A stretch of 64,000 nt of DNA from Herpetosiphon sp042688385 (lineage in GTDB: Bacteria; Chloroflexota; Chloroflexia; Chloroflexales; Herpetosiphonaceae): assembly GCF_042688385.1 (NCBI RefSeq), contig NZ_JBHUPY010000013.1, positions 248,001-312,000 on the forward strand. The letters run 5' to 3'. This document shows positions 44,247 to 52,160 of the stretch, in pieces. The notes below the pieces were generated by a model that saw nothing but the letters and a program-made list of their open reading frames with translations, did not search any database and had not been told where the DNA came from. The position numbers and the translations under genes were made by a program. Numbering within the stretch: position 1 is the first letter of the stretch; every line of letters starts with the position of its first letter.

Positions 44247-44260
44247 ATCATCCTCGCAGT

Positions 44261-44301
44261 GCTAAAACAAAATACGGACGTAGAGTGTTCTACGTCCGTA
44301 T
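44261..44301 (-). terminator. Terminator of the tRNA-Asp operon
   Basis: Perfect 13-bp stem ATACGGACGTAGA / TCTACGTCCGTAT with loop GTGT, followed on the minus strand by TTTTGTTTTAGC. It lies 4 nt beyond the CCA end of the second tRNA. Confidence 0.88.
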
Positions 44302-44305
44302 CGTC

Positions 44306-44382
44306 TGGCGGGCCCGAGGGGATTCGAACCCCCGATCTCCACTGTGACAGAGTGGCATGTTAGGCCGCTACACCACGAGCCC
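44306..44382 (-). tRNA. tRNA-Asp (anticodon GTC), copy 2
   Basis: 77 nt including an encoded CCA end. Acceptor stem GGGCTCG / CGGGCCC, anticodon stem-loop CCACT-CTGTCAC-AGTGG giving GTC, T-arm GGGGGTTCGAATCCCC, discriminator G. Identical in sequence to the copy at 44417. Confidence 0.97.
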
Positions 44383-44416
44383 CGATCAGGTTGTTGTTGC
44401 GCTGGCAGATAAAAAT

Positions 44417-44493
44417 TGGCGGGCCCGAGGGGATTCGAACCCCCGATCTCCACTGTGACAGAGTGGCATGTTAGGCCGCTACACCACGAGCCC
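44417..44493 (-). tRNA. tRNA-Asp (anticodon GTC), copy 1
   Basis: Same 77-nt sequence as the downstream copy, separated by 34 nt that are not repeated. Being upstream on the minus strand, it is transcribed first. CCA is encoded. Confidence 0.97.
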
Positions 44494-44575
44494 GCGTTTT
44501 TGTTTGCCTCGCGACAACGGGGATATACTACCACAGACTCGTTTTTTTTGCAAATGGAATGAAGCGGAGAGTATG

Positions 44576-44706
44576 CCCTCACCCCAATCCCTCTCCCGCC
44601 CAACGGGCGAGGGGCTATAACGCCGTGGTTTTTGCATGATTTGTAGTGAAAATTGGTGCTCCCCCTCGCCCGCGTTTTCGTGGGCGAGGGGGCTGGGGGG
44701 TGAGGG
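44576..44706. repeat. Paired CCCTCACCCC / GGGGTGAGGGG repeat
   Basis: Begins CCCTCACCCCAATCCCTCTC, contains two GGGCGAGGGG-type hairpin arms and ends GGGGGCTGGGGGGTGAGGGG. Terminal inverted repeats are not clear in this copy. No gene in 44494-44717. Confidence 0.7.
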
Positions 44707-44717
44707 GATTCACTTGC

Positions 44718-45635
44718 TCAATTAATCGGCTCGTGATTAACTCGATCTAAGCCTTCGTCATCCCAAGCAGCTGGGTCTTCGAGGGGTTCGAGATGGGTGA
44801 TGGCATGGCTATCGGGCAGGGCTGCGGCAATTGCCAATTCGATTGTTTCACAAACATCATGGCCTTTTTGGACGCTCCACGAGCCAGGCACCAGCACATG
44901 TAACGAAACAAAGCGCCGTGGCCCAGCCACCCGGGTGCGAATTGCATGAAATTCTAAGCCGCGTTGGCGATAGCGCGACAGAATATCTTCAATCACTGCC
45001 TGATCGTCGTTCGACAAAGCGCTATCGAGCAAGCCATAGCCCGATTCGCGCAGAATTCGAAAGCCAATCCAGATAATGTGCAAGGCTACGGCGATGGCGA
45101 TCAAGGGATCAAGCACCAGCCAGCCGGTCATTTTGGTCAGTAAAATGCCGCCGATGACCCCAATTGTTGTCCAAACATCAGTAAATAAGTGATGGGCATC
45201 AGCTTGGAGCGTGATTGATCGCAGGCGTTTGCCAGCCCGCATAATAATCCACGCAACGCCACCATTGATCGCGGTTGCCAAGATCGAAAGCCCCAAACCA
45301 AGGTCAAGCCGCGTGATCTCGGTTGGGTTGAAGACGCGTGGCCAGGCTGTCCAGATGATGCTGCCCGCTGCGAGCATAATCAACATGCCTTCTAAGCCAC
45401 TAGCAAAATATTCAGCTTTGGTGTGGCCGAAGGCGTGGTCGTGGTCGGGCGGGCGCATGGCAATGGTGAGCATCCACAGCGCCATCATGGCGGCAATTAA
45501 ATTAACAACTGATTCGGCGGCATCCGAAAAAAGCCCGATTGATCCGGTCAAAAGATAAGCGCCGAACTTTAACCCAATTGTGATGCATGCAGCAGCAATT
45601 GATAATAAAGCATAGCGCTGTTTCCCACTTAACAT
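44718..45635 (-). CDS. Cation diffusion facilitator (CDF) metal transporter
   Basis: 305 residues. Six predicted membrane helices and a cytoplasmic C-terminal dimerisation domain (FHAIRTRVAGPRRFVSLHVL). Metal-site residues: DAAESVVN in helix 2 and LQADAHHLFTDVW in helix 5, plus PPDHDHAFGHTKAEYF. Exports divalent cations such as Zn or Mn in exchange for protons. It follows the DUF1992 gene by 3 nt. Confidence 0.92.
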   Translation of the reverse strand: MLSGKQRYALLSIAAACITIGLKFGAYLLTGSIGLFSDAAESVVNLIAAMMALWMLTIAMRPPDHDHAFGHTKAEYFASGLEGMLIMLAAGSIIWTAWPRVFNPTEITRLDLGLGLSILATAINGGVAWIIMRAGKRLRSITLQADAHHLFTDVWTTIGVIGGILLTKMTGWLVLDPLIAIAVALHIIWIGFRILRESGYGLLDSALSNDDQAVIEDILSRYRQRGLEFHAIRTRVAGPRRFVSLHVLVPGSWSVQKGHDVCETIELAIAAALPDSHAITHLEPLEDPAAWDDEGLDRVNHEPIN

Positions 45636-45638
45636 AAC

Positions 45639-46190
45639 TTACAAGGCGCTTTCTAAGGCCCGCAACTCACGTTCATAGACAACCAAGCCAACCCGCAGCG
45701 TGTCGTTGGGCACCATGGCATTAAGTTGATGAATGATCGTATTCAGATCACGCACCCAAATATGCAACTCTTGGCGCAGCCGTTCTTGCTCGCTGAAGCT
45801 GGTTGTTGCCCATGTTTCACGATTATTGCGCAACCAAATCTGGTAGCGATTCATGTGGTTATTATAATCGTGTTGGGCAGCGCCCCACGGCGAGCCTGCT
45901 TCATTGCCTTTCATCACCCGAAAGGCCATGCGCATCTCGGCGGGAATATACATATCGTCGTTTAAATCGATTGGTTGGCCTTCGCCGGGCAAATTATTGA
46001 ACATGCCATCTTCCATGGCTGCTTGGATGCGCTGTTCGGCAATTGAGCCAGCGCGTTGAGCGGTGAGTGAGGGGCCGCGTTTCGGTTTTTCTGCTTCGCT
46101 TGGTGTTTCTGGTGTTGGTGTTGCTGGTTTGACTTTACCTGCTGTCCGGCTTTGCTCACGAAATCGGTCAAGAAATGGATTGTCGCTCAT
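45639..46190 (-). CDS. DUF1992 (DnaJ-C28-like) protein
   Basis: 183 residues. A low-complexity N-terminus (TPTPETPSEAEKPKRGPS) precedes a DUF1992 domain: AEQRIQAAMEDGMFNNLPGE, then PAEMRMAFRVMKGN. Function unknown; related domains occur in eukaryotic DNAJC28 without the J-domain. Co-transcribed with the CDF gene. Confidence 0.85.
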   Translation of the reverse strand: MSDNPFLDRFREQSRTAGKVKPATPTPETPSEAEKPKRGPSLTAQRAGSIAEQRIQAAMEDGMFNNLPGEGQPIDLNDDMYIPAEMRMAFRVMKGNEAGSPWGAAQHDYNNHMNRYQIWLRNNRETWATTSFSEQERLRQELHIWVRDLNTIIHQLNAMVPNDTLRVGLVVYERELRALESAL

Positions 46191-46373
46191 GCTAAAACCC
46201 CCTTGTGACGCTGCTCGCTAGTTCAATTGCCCCATGCGCTTGCCCTTGCTACAGCTATGTGCAGAATATCACAAAGATTTGCGAAAGACAAGGTTATCAA
46301 CAAGCCCACTATTTTGAGAAATTTGTTACAATAGGCCAAATTTTATGCCGATTTGGCTGGTTGGAGGGCATCG

Positions 46374-46769
46374 ATGGCGTTTGAATATCCAATCGAAGTG
46401 CGGTTTCGTGATTTGGATGGGCTTGGGCATGTCAATAATGCTGTCTATTTGACCTATTTTGAAACCCTGCGTTTAAAGTTTGCGATTGAATTATTGGGTG
46501 CGGTGGAGTTGGCCGACGTGCCGTTTATTTTGGGCGAGGCGACGGTGCGCTACCTCATACCAGTCTTTTTCGGCGACCAATTGCAGGGCAGCGTGGAAGT
46601 TTCGCGAATTGGCAATAAAAGCTTTACCATGCTGTATACCCTCAAGCGCGGCAACGAGATTGTGACCCAAGGCTCGACCGAATTGATTTGGTTTGATTTC
46701 AAGACCCAGCGTTCGGTGCCAATTCCCGATTCGTTTCGCCAGCAGGTTGCCAACTATCAAGGCGCTTAA
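46374..46769 (+). CDS. Acyl-CoA thioesterase, YbgC/FadM-type hotdog fold
   Basis: 131 residues from ATG 46374 (GGAGG 7 nt upstream; ATG 46353 would be a longer, unsupported start). VRFRDLDGLGHVNNAVYLTY carries the active-site Asp and the GHVNNA motif of 4-hydroxybenzoyl-CoA thioesterase-like enzymes. It hydrolyses an acyl-CoA, substrate unknown. Probably monocistronic. Confidence 0.9.
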   Translation: MAFEYPIEVRFRDLDGLGHVNNAVYLTYFETLRLKFAIELLGAVELADVPFILGEATVRYLIPVFFGDQLQGSVEVSRIGNKSFTMLYTLKRGNEIVTQGSTELIWFDFKTQRSVPIPDSFRQQVANYQGA

Positions 46770-46859
46770 ATCTCGGTCGGATGTCCGATTGTGTTTGGTT
46801 GCGGCTGCGCCAGACTGGCGCTAGCCCCAATGTCGATTTTTGATTGATGAGAGAGTCTT

Positions 46860-47150
46860 ATGCAGCAACAAGCATGTCCCCAGTGCCAGCGTCAGCTTGC
46901 GCTCAACGCCGCCTATGTGCCATGGTGTGAATGTGGCTGGAATATCAAGCCGCATTCACTGCCCGAAAGCTATGGCATGTTCGAGCAAATCTATACTAAT
47001 GTGAGCAAGCGCTTGGGCAAGCAAATGCTGCATCAAATGCGCTCGCTGAACGATTTTCAACCCCGCATGGCTGCAATTACCCGTAAATTATTGGGCTACG
47101 AAACCCAAGTTATGCAGCGTTTACGCCGCCAATGGATTCGGAATAGCTGA
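46860..47150 (+). CDS. Small zinc-ribbon hypothetical protein
   Basis: 96 residues. A Cys4 knuckle near the N-terminus (C6, C9, C23, C25; CPQC...CECG) is followed by a basic, helical region ending MQRLRRQWIRNS. GAGAGAG precedes the ATG. It could bind nucleic acid or protein; it resembles the N-terminal part of longer zinc-ribbon proteins and may be a shortened relative. Confidence 0.65.
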   Translation: MQQQACPQCQRQLALNAAYVPWCECGWNIKPHSLPESYGMFEQIYTNVSKRLGKQMLHQMRSLNDFQPRMAAITRKLLGYETQVMQRLRRQWIRNS

Positions 47151-47151
47151 A

Positions 47152-47181
47152 TTGCTTGAATTGCCGCGCATATGCTACGAT
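47152..47181 (+). promoter_or_regulatory. Possible promoter of the GT-C-like gene
   Basis: TTGCTT (47152-47157), 18-nt spacer and TACGAT (47176-47181) preceded by TGC (extended -10). It lies about 38 nt before the GTG start. Confidence 0.45.
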
Positions 47182-47219
47182 GGGCCTGAACTGGTTTAGG
47201 TGACAAGGATTGGCCAATC

Positions 47220-49172
47220 GTGCAGCGTAGAATTATTCAAATTAGCAGCTTTGTGGCTATTTTAGGCCTTTGTTTAGCAATAACCTTGGTTTGGGTGCTG
47301 CAACGCAACCCAGCTCAGATAACGATTGGCGGCAAAACCGATTCGCCATGGCTGGTTGAAGGTTTTCAAACCAAAGAGCGTTCGGAGTTGGGAGCCTATC
47401 GCTGGACAAACGGCCATGGCATCATTGGCACGCCCGCCACCCATACGAGCTATATGCTTGGTTTGACGCTGGTTTCGCCAGTAACCACAACGCTGGTGCA
47501 ACTGAATGCTGCTGGCCATGAAGTGCTGAATCTGCCGATTAGTAATGCGCCGCGCTATTATCAGATTTTCTGGCAGCCAGATGCTTCATTGAATTGGCTC
47601 CGTTGGGCCAGCGATCAGCAACTGAGCCTCAGCAGCGAGTTGCAAATTCTTGAAGGCAGCGATCAACGCGCCTTAGGCGTGGTTTTGCAAAATCTTAGTT
47701 GGTCGCCAGCGGGCCGGATCTCGCTGTTGCCATTTGCTTGGATTACGGCTTTGGTGGTGAGTTTAACCGCTTTGATCAGGCCGCAACAGCGCAAAGCATG
47801 GTTGTGGTTGGCGGCAGCAGCGGTTGGAGCGAGCTTGATATTCGGCGGCTTGACTTGGTTGGCCAACGATCAGGCGGTGTGGTGGCCAATTCGCTTTGCG
47901 CCAAGTTTGCTGATTTTGCCGTTGGCGGCGTTGGCCCTGTTGCGTTGGCCTTGGCAAGGCTGGCGGCAAGCGTTGCCAGTGTTTGGTTTAATTGGGATTG
48001 CAACAATCGTGATGCTGCTTTCGCGCAAGTGGTGGCTGGTGCAAGGGCCTGATTTTGGCTGGCACTCGAATCATGGCAGCTCGGCGGCCTCGGTCTTTCG
48101 TGCCCATCCCTTTTATCCGCTTGGCTTTCCGCTGATTTTATGGCTTGGCTTGCTCTGGGATGGCGATCAATTGGCGATTGGCCAGACGGCTGGTTTTATC
48201 AGCATCCTTATAACCTTGATCCTGACGGCGTTGATTGCCTACCGCATTTTGGCCTTGCGAGGTGCGCTGCTGGCCTTGGTTTTGGCCTTGGCAACTCCGC
48301 TGTTGCTAGCGTTTGGGGTGGTTGCAAGCAGCGATAGTGTGCAATTGCCAGCTTTTTTGGCGGCTTTGCTGGTATTGCTCTGGCAGCCAGAGCTAAGCAA
48401 ACGCCGGGTTGCAGTTGCTGGTTTGCTTTTGGGCGTGGCCTATTTATTCCGTTTTCAATCGATTGTGATGATGGTGTTGGTGTTGCCTTGGTTGTTGTTG
48501 CAAGCGCTGGCCGCACCGCCGCGTTGGCCACAGCGTTTGGGGCGTTTGTTTGCGCCAGCCTTGCTGGTAGCGGGATTTGTGCTTGGCTCTGCGCCGCAGT
48601 GGGTGCTGGATATTCGCGATACAGGGCGACCCTTCTTTTCGCAACAATATGAAAATATCTGGCAAGCCGCCTACAATCGAGTTGATCCGGTGGTGGCTGC
48701 GGCTAGCCCCGAGGCGATTGCAACCAAAGCCAGCGAAACAGGACTCTACGACATTGTGGCCTTTGATCCCTATGGGTTGTTTGGGCATTGGCAAGCGAAT
48801 TTAAGCCAATTTTTCAGCTTCACCTTGCATACGATTTTTATCTGGCCCTTTGGGTTATTGATGCTGTTGGGCTTGGGCTTGGCATTGCTGAAACGCGCTG
48901 ATGCCCGTTTGAGTTTGTTGGCATGGCTGAGCTTGTGCTACATTCCAATTATTGCCCTGACTTGGAACAAAGATCGCTTTTATTTGCCGATTGTGCCATT
49001 GCTATTGGTATTAGGTGCCTATTGGTTGGAGTGGTTGCGCGGACAGGCGTGGCGTTGGCCGCGGGGCAGTCGTTGGTTGGCTGAGGCAGCCCAAGCTGTC
49101 TGTTTGGCATGGGCGTTGAGCCACCTCAGCGCGATTGATCCAATTTTACGGGTGTATGGCAGCTTAAAGTAA
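47220..49172 (+). CDS. Polytopic membrane glycosyltransferase-like (GT-C) protein
   Basis: 650 residues, GTG start. An N-terminal anchor and an extracytoplasmic beta-rich region (about 30-160) precede about ten membrane helices. The pattern, with QGPDFGWHSNHGSS and a loop LDIRDTGRPFFSQQYENIWQ, resembles ArnT/PMT-like lipid-linked sugar transferases, but no diagnostic catalytic motif was confirmed. Its 3' end overlaps the convergent GIDE gene by 9 nt. Confidence 0.65.
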   Translation: MQRRIIQISSFVAILGLCLAITLVWVLQRNPAQITIGGKTDSPWLVEGFQTKERSELGAYRWTNGHGIIGTPATHTSYMLGLTLVSPVTTTLVQLNAAGHEVLNLPISNAPRYYQIFWQPDASLNWLRWASDQQLSLSSELQILEGSDQRALGVVLQNLSWSPAGRISLLPFAWITALVVSLTALIRPQQRKAWLWLAAAAVGASLIFGGLTWLANDQAVWWPIRFAPSLLILPLAALALLRWPWQGWRQALPVFGLIGIATIVMLLSRKWWLVQGPDFGWHSNHGSSAASVFRAHPFYPLGFPLILWLGLLWDGDQLAIGQTAGFISILITLILTALIAYRILALRGALLALVLALATPLLLAFGVVASSDSVQLPAFLAALLVLLWQPELSKRRVAVAGLLLGVAYLFRFQSIVMMVLVLPWLLLQALAAPPRWPQRLGRLFAPALLVAGFVLGSAPQWVLDIRDTGRPFFSQQYENIWQAAYNRVDPVVAAASPEAIATKASETGLYDIVAFDPYGLFGHWQANLSQFFSFTLHTIFIWPFGLLMLLGLGLALLKRADARLSLLAWLSLCYIPIIALTWNKDRFYLPIVPLLLVLGAYWLEWLRGQAWRWPRGSRWLAEAAQAVCLAWALSHLSAIDPILRVYGSLK

Positions 49173-49955
49173 ACCCATTACGGTGAAAATGATGCCAGCG
49201 ACGGCTGTGCCAGCAGCGCCATAATACAAGTTACGTGACCATCCGGCGGCGCTTTTGGCTAATTCACGTTCAGTTTGGCGGCTGATAATCATGCGTTTGA
49301 GCTTTTTATCGCGGTAAGCGATGGTTGGTTCACCTTCGTCATCAACCACACAGCCAAGAATATAGGCTCGTCCATCATCGGTAAACAGCTCTTCTTGCGC
49401 ACGATAGCCGGTGGTGCGGCGAGCACCTTTGTTGGAGGCTGGAGCAGAAAATTCAAAATCGCCAAATTGCAGAATCGAGGCTTTATCTGGCGAAGGTAGC
49501 AATATATTTTGACCCGTTTCGTAATCAAGTTCAGCATCAGTAGGATCAACCCATGCCTTGCCAAAATTATCATTGATCCAGAAATAGGCGCATTCTTCCT
49601 CGGTTTTGATGGTTTCGCTACCGGTTTGGGTGCGAGTTCGCTTGCGGCCTTCGCTATCAGTATCGTGGATAACCTCGCTATATTCGCGAGTTAATGAAAA
49701 TCGATAGGCAATACAGGTTTTGCCAGAAATCGGGGCGACCAATGGATTATCGCAACTGACTTGGCCTTCAATTTCGCAGGGTTCGGCCAGCGCTTCAGCC
49801 CCGAGCGTTGCAACAACCTTTTTGTGCAGATCATGCAGCATTGTGGTGGTGTAGGTGTCGGTGGCATTCAGATCGGCCAGTTTGTTGGATTGACTGCGAG
49901 CGAAGAAGAAGCAGATGACAGCCGCGATCAGCAAGATGATCCCAAAGAACACCAT
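49164..49955 (-). CDS. GIDE-domain membrane protein (E3 ligase-like family, no RING seen)
   Basis: About 263 residues from ATG 49955, chosen because GGGAGG lies 9 nt upstream. Two membrane helices bracket the protein (MVFFGIILLIAAVICFFF and AAGTAVAGIIFTVMGLL). The middle matches the GIDE fold: GKTCIAYRFSLTREYSEVIH, then QEELFTDDGRAYILGCVVDD. In eukaryotic mitochondrial relatives this domain precedes a RING finger; here no RING Cys/His cluster is present. Function in bacteria unknown. Confidence 0.78.
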   Translation of the reverse strand: MVFFGIILLIAAVICFFFARSQSNKLADLNATDTYTTTMLHDLHKKVVATLGAEALAEPCEIEGQVSCDNPLVAPISGKTCIAYRFSLTREYSEVIHDTDSEGRKRTRTQTGSETIKTEEECAYFWINDNFGKAWVDPTDAELDYETGQNILLPSPDKASILQFGDFEFSAPASNKGARRTTGYRAQEELFTDDGRAYILGCVVDDEGEPTIAYRDKKLKRMIISRQTERELAKSAAGWSRNLYYGAAGTAVAGIIFTVMGLL

Positions 49956-50053
49956 ATCAGCGATCCTCCCAAAGGCTAGTAAGCTAAATATAAAGGTCAT
50001 GCATAGGCTATGCAATGACACTCAATTCTTACTTTCAACACCTTTGGGGGGAT

Positions 50054-50686
50054 TTAACGGCTAAAGCTTGATTCAGTTGTAAGTGTGCCATCAGCTGCTA
50101 CGGTGATTGCAAAATAATGCACGCCGCTGGTTTCAACCCATGCCCAAAATTGATACTGCGTTCCCAAGGCTGTTGCTTGAACATTAGGAGCAACAAAATC
50201 GCGTTCAGCAAAATCGCTGGGCTGGGTTAGATGTGGGTCGGCGCTATATAACACAGTCATTGGGCTACCAATATAAGCAAGTTTATAGATTTGGATAAAT
50301 TGCTCAAGGCCGATCGCGTTTGGATTATTGCCTACGTTGAGAGATTGAAAGAGGCTTGGCAAACTATCAGGATTATTAAGGCTAATGATCTGGTGTTGGT
50401 TAACCAGATAAATTAATGGCAAGCCAGCTTGATAGCTTGGCGAATTAAGCATAAATCCCGACCAAGCAGGCAAATCGTATTGTGGAAGATGAATTATTTC
50501 AGCATCGCTGAAACTTGTAGTGCTTAACATTTGTTTCAGTTGGGCTTCAGCATTGGCAATGGTAGTAGGATTAGCCGTACTCACACTGGTACTTTGATTT
50601 TGAGACACAGTTGGATTCATCGTTGTTGCTCCACACGCAGCCAGCATAATAATCATGCTGATAAAAATAAGTATTCGATAGCTCAT
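50054..50686 (-). CDS. Lipoprotein coupled to the WXG100-metalloprotease gene; candidate immunity factor
   Basis: 210 residues. Lipoprotein signal MSYRILIFISMIIMLAAC with lipobox LAAC (Cys18), a Ser/Thr/Asn-rich spacer, then a soluble domain with DLPAWSGFMLNSPSYQAG and TALGTQYQFWAWVE. No recognised family. The start overlaps the upstream stop by 4 nt (ATGA), so it is translated with the metalloprotease. Surface anchoring and coupling suit an immunity or accessory protein (inference). Confidence 0.75.
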   Translation of the reverse strand: MSYRILIFISMIIMLAACGATTMNPTVSQNQSTSVSTANPTTIANAEAQLKQMLSTTSFSDAEIIHLPQYDLPAWSGFMLNSPSYQAGLPLIYLVNQHQIISLNNPDSLPSLFQSLNVGNNPNAIGLEQFIQIYKLAYIGSPMTVLYSADPHLTQPSDFAERDFVAPNVQATALGTQYQFWAWVETSGVHYFAITVAADGTLTTESSFSR

Positions 50687-51990
50687 TGGTTGGTTAAATT
50701 CCCTCCTGCGGTAACCATTGCATCAATTTTGGCCCGAACTGCTGGATCATTATCATAAGCATGTTTAACGTTTGGATAATTTTTTACGATATGGTTTCTG
50801 ATAGCGACGGCACGGGCTTGAGGATCTTGGATTTGTGACATTCGATTGCCATCAACACTATAGGCACGAAATTCACTTTCATAATAAGAAAGTGTATCAG
50901 TACTTGGCTTATTGAGTGCATGATTTATTTCATGGACAATTGTATGTTCGGGTGTACTGGAATGCTTAGAAACAAAAATACGATCAGATTCGCCGTAAGT
51001 AAATCCCGAAGAACCATTCATCGTTAGTATTGTTTTGGTAGGGTCATCAGGATCAATCAAAATACTGTATTGTGACTTATTTAATTGCATCGCAGCTACC
51101 ATACTATCTGAATCTGGATGTTTTTGGAGATCCTCGATATAATGGCTCTTCATACTGCCATCCATGATATGCAGGGCAGAGTTTTGGTCAATCTCACGAT
51201 CACTTAAAATTAATTTACCGGTGCCTTCTTGGACTTTGCCTGGTGCTGTATGTTGGGTTTTAACCAGCGCATTGGCGGTGTCGGTGAGTTCTTGGCCTGA
51301 GAGCTCATCTTTAAAGCGTTTGATAAGCTCACGATCTTTGGCTAATTCGATTTTTTCTGCATCGGATGCTCCATTAAGGGTCTTAAGGATTGAAGCCTCA
51401 TCTGTACCCCAGCCATCCATTGCAGCATTTAAACGATCCTTAGCTGGGGCATTCAGTTTTTCCAAAGCAGCAATATAGTCACTTCGCGATAAATCATCTT
51501 TGATTGAATCCATGAGTTTAGTATCGGCTAAAATGGCCTTTTTCTCTTCAGGGTTGGCATTTTCGAGCAACTTAAACAAACCTTCCTCGTCTGTACCTAA
51601 TCCATCAATCGTTTTATGAATTTGCTTTCGTAGATCATCAATTGAGGGATTTGCACCGATTTTCGCTTGAACTTGATAAAGATTTGGCGATGTTTTAAAG
51701 AAGGCTGCTGCTTCCTCTTCAGCCTGATTCATGACGGTGCTAATTTCATAACAAAGTGCGGCTGCACTATCAAGCACATGGATTAATTTTGCAAAACTGG
51801 GGATAACGCTCGTTTCGAATTCCTGCCGAAAGGCAGCGGCTGCAGACCCTTGCCATTGACCTTCAAACAGAGGGGTTGACGCTTGTTGTAGCATAGATAC
51901 AATATTTTTGACTGTCGATGATTGTTGGGTGAATTTTTGAGCAATAGTTTTCAATCCATCATAGTCAACCTGAATAATAGCAGCACCCAT
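50683..51990 (-). CDS. WXG100 - annexin-like - zinc metalloprotease effector candidate
   Basis: 435 residues in three parts. Residues 1-105 are a WXG100/ESAT-6-like helical hairpin with W46-Q47-G48 in GQWQGSAAAAF and no signal peptide. Residues 115-245 hold two annexin-like repeats, marked by GLGTDEEG (130-137) and GWGTDEAS (193-200), 63 residues apart. Residues about 255-435 form a metalloprotease-like domain with H353-E-I-N-H357 in TIVHEINHALN and a candidate third ligand at E371/E373 in YYESEFRAY. WXG100 domains direct type VII-like secretion in other phyla. The canonical YxxxD/E tail was not found. GGAGG lies 9 nt before the ATG, behind a near-consensus promoter. Confidence 0.82.
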   Translation of the reverse strand: MGAAIIQVDYDGLKTIAQKFTQQSSTVKNIVSMLQQASTPLFEGQWQGSAAAAFRQEFETSVIPSFAKLIHVLDSAAALCYEISTVMNQAEEEAAAFFKTSPNLYQVQAKIGANPSIDDLRKQIHKTIDGLGTDEEGLFKLLENANPEEKKAILADTKLMDSIKDDLSRSDYIAALEKLNAPAKDRLNAAMDGWGTDEASILKTLNGASDAEKIELAKDRELIKRFKDELSGQELTDTANALVKTQHTAPGKVQEGTGKLILSDREIDQNSALHIMDGSMKSHYIEDLQKHPDSDSMVAAMQLNKSQYSILIDPDDPTKTILTMNGSSGFTYGESDRIFVSKHSSTPEHTIVHEINHALNKPSTDTLSYYESEFRAYSVDGNRMSQIQDPQARAVAIRNHIVKNYPNVKHAYDNDPAVRAKIDAMVTAGGNLTNQ

Positions 51991-52038
51991 CAGTTTAGTC
52001 CTCCGTTGAAGGTTTTGGATTTATTTCATTGTTAGGTT

Positions 52039-52067
52039 ATTGTAGAGGTCAAAGATTGCTTTGTCAA
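52039..52067 (-). promoter_or_regulatory. Near-consensus promoter of the metalloprotease/lipoprotein operon
   Basis: On the minus strand TTGACA (52067-52062), 17-nt spacer, TACAAT (52044-52039). The predicted start is about 40 nt before the ATG at 51990. Confidence 0.75.
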
Positions 52068-52077
52068 GCTAATTTTG

Positions 52078-52140
52078 GGCTAAAAAAGCAAGCGTATCGC
52101 TTCATACAATATAGCTTAATTGCATGATTATACGCTTGCT
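52078..52140 (-). terminator. Terminator of the M23 peptidase gene
   Basis: AGCAAGCGTAT / ATACGCTTGCT, 11-bp perfect arms with a 32-nt loop, followed on the minus strand by TTTTTTAGC. It lies between the peptidase stop and the promoter of the next operon. Confidence 0.65.
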
Positions 52141-52160
52141 AGTGAAAGATTATTGCTGAA

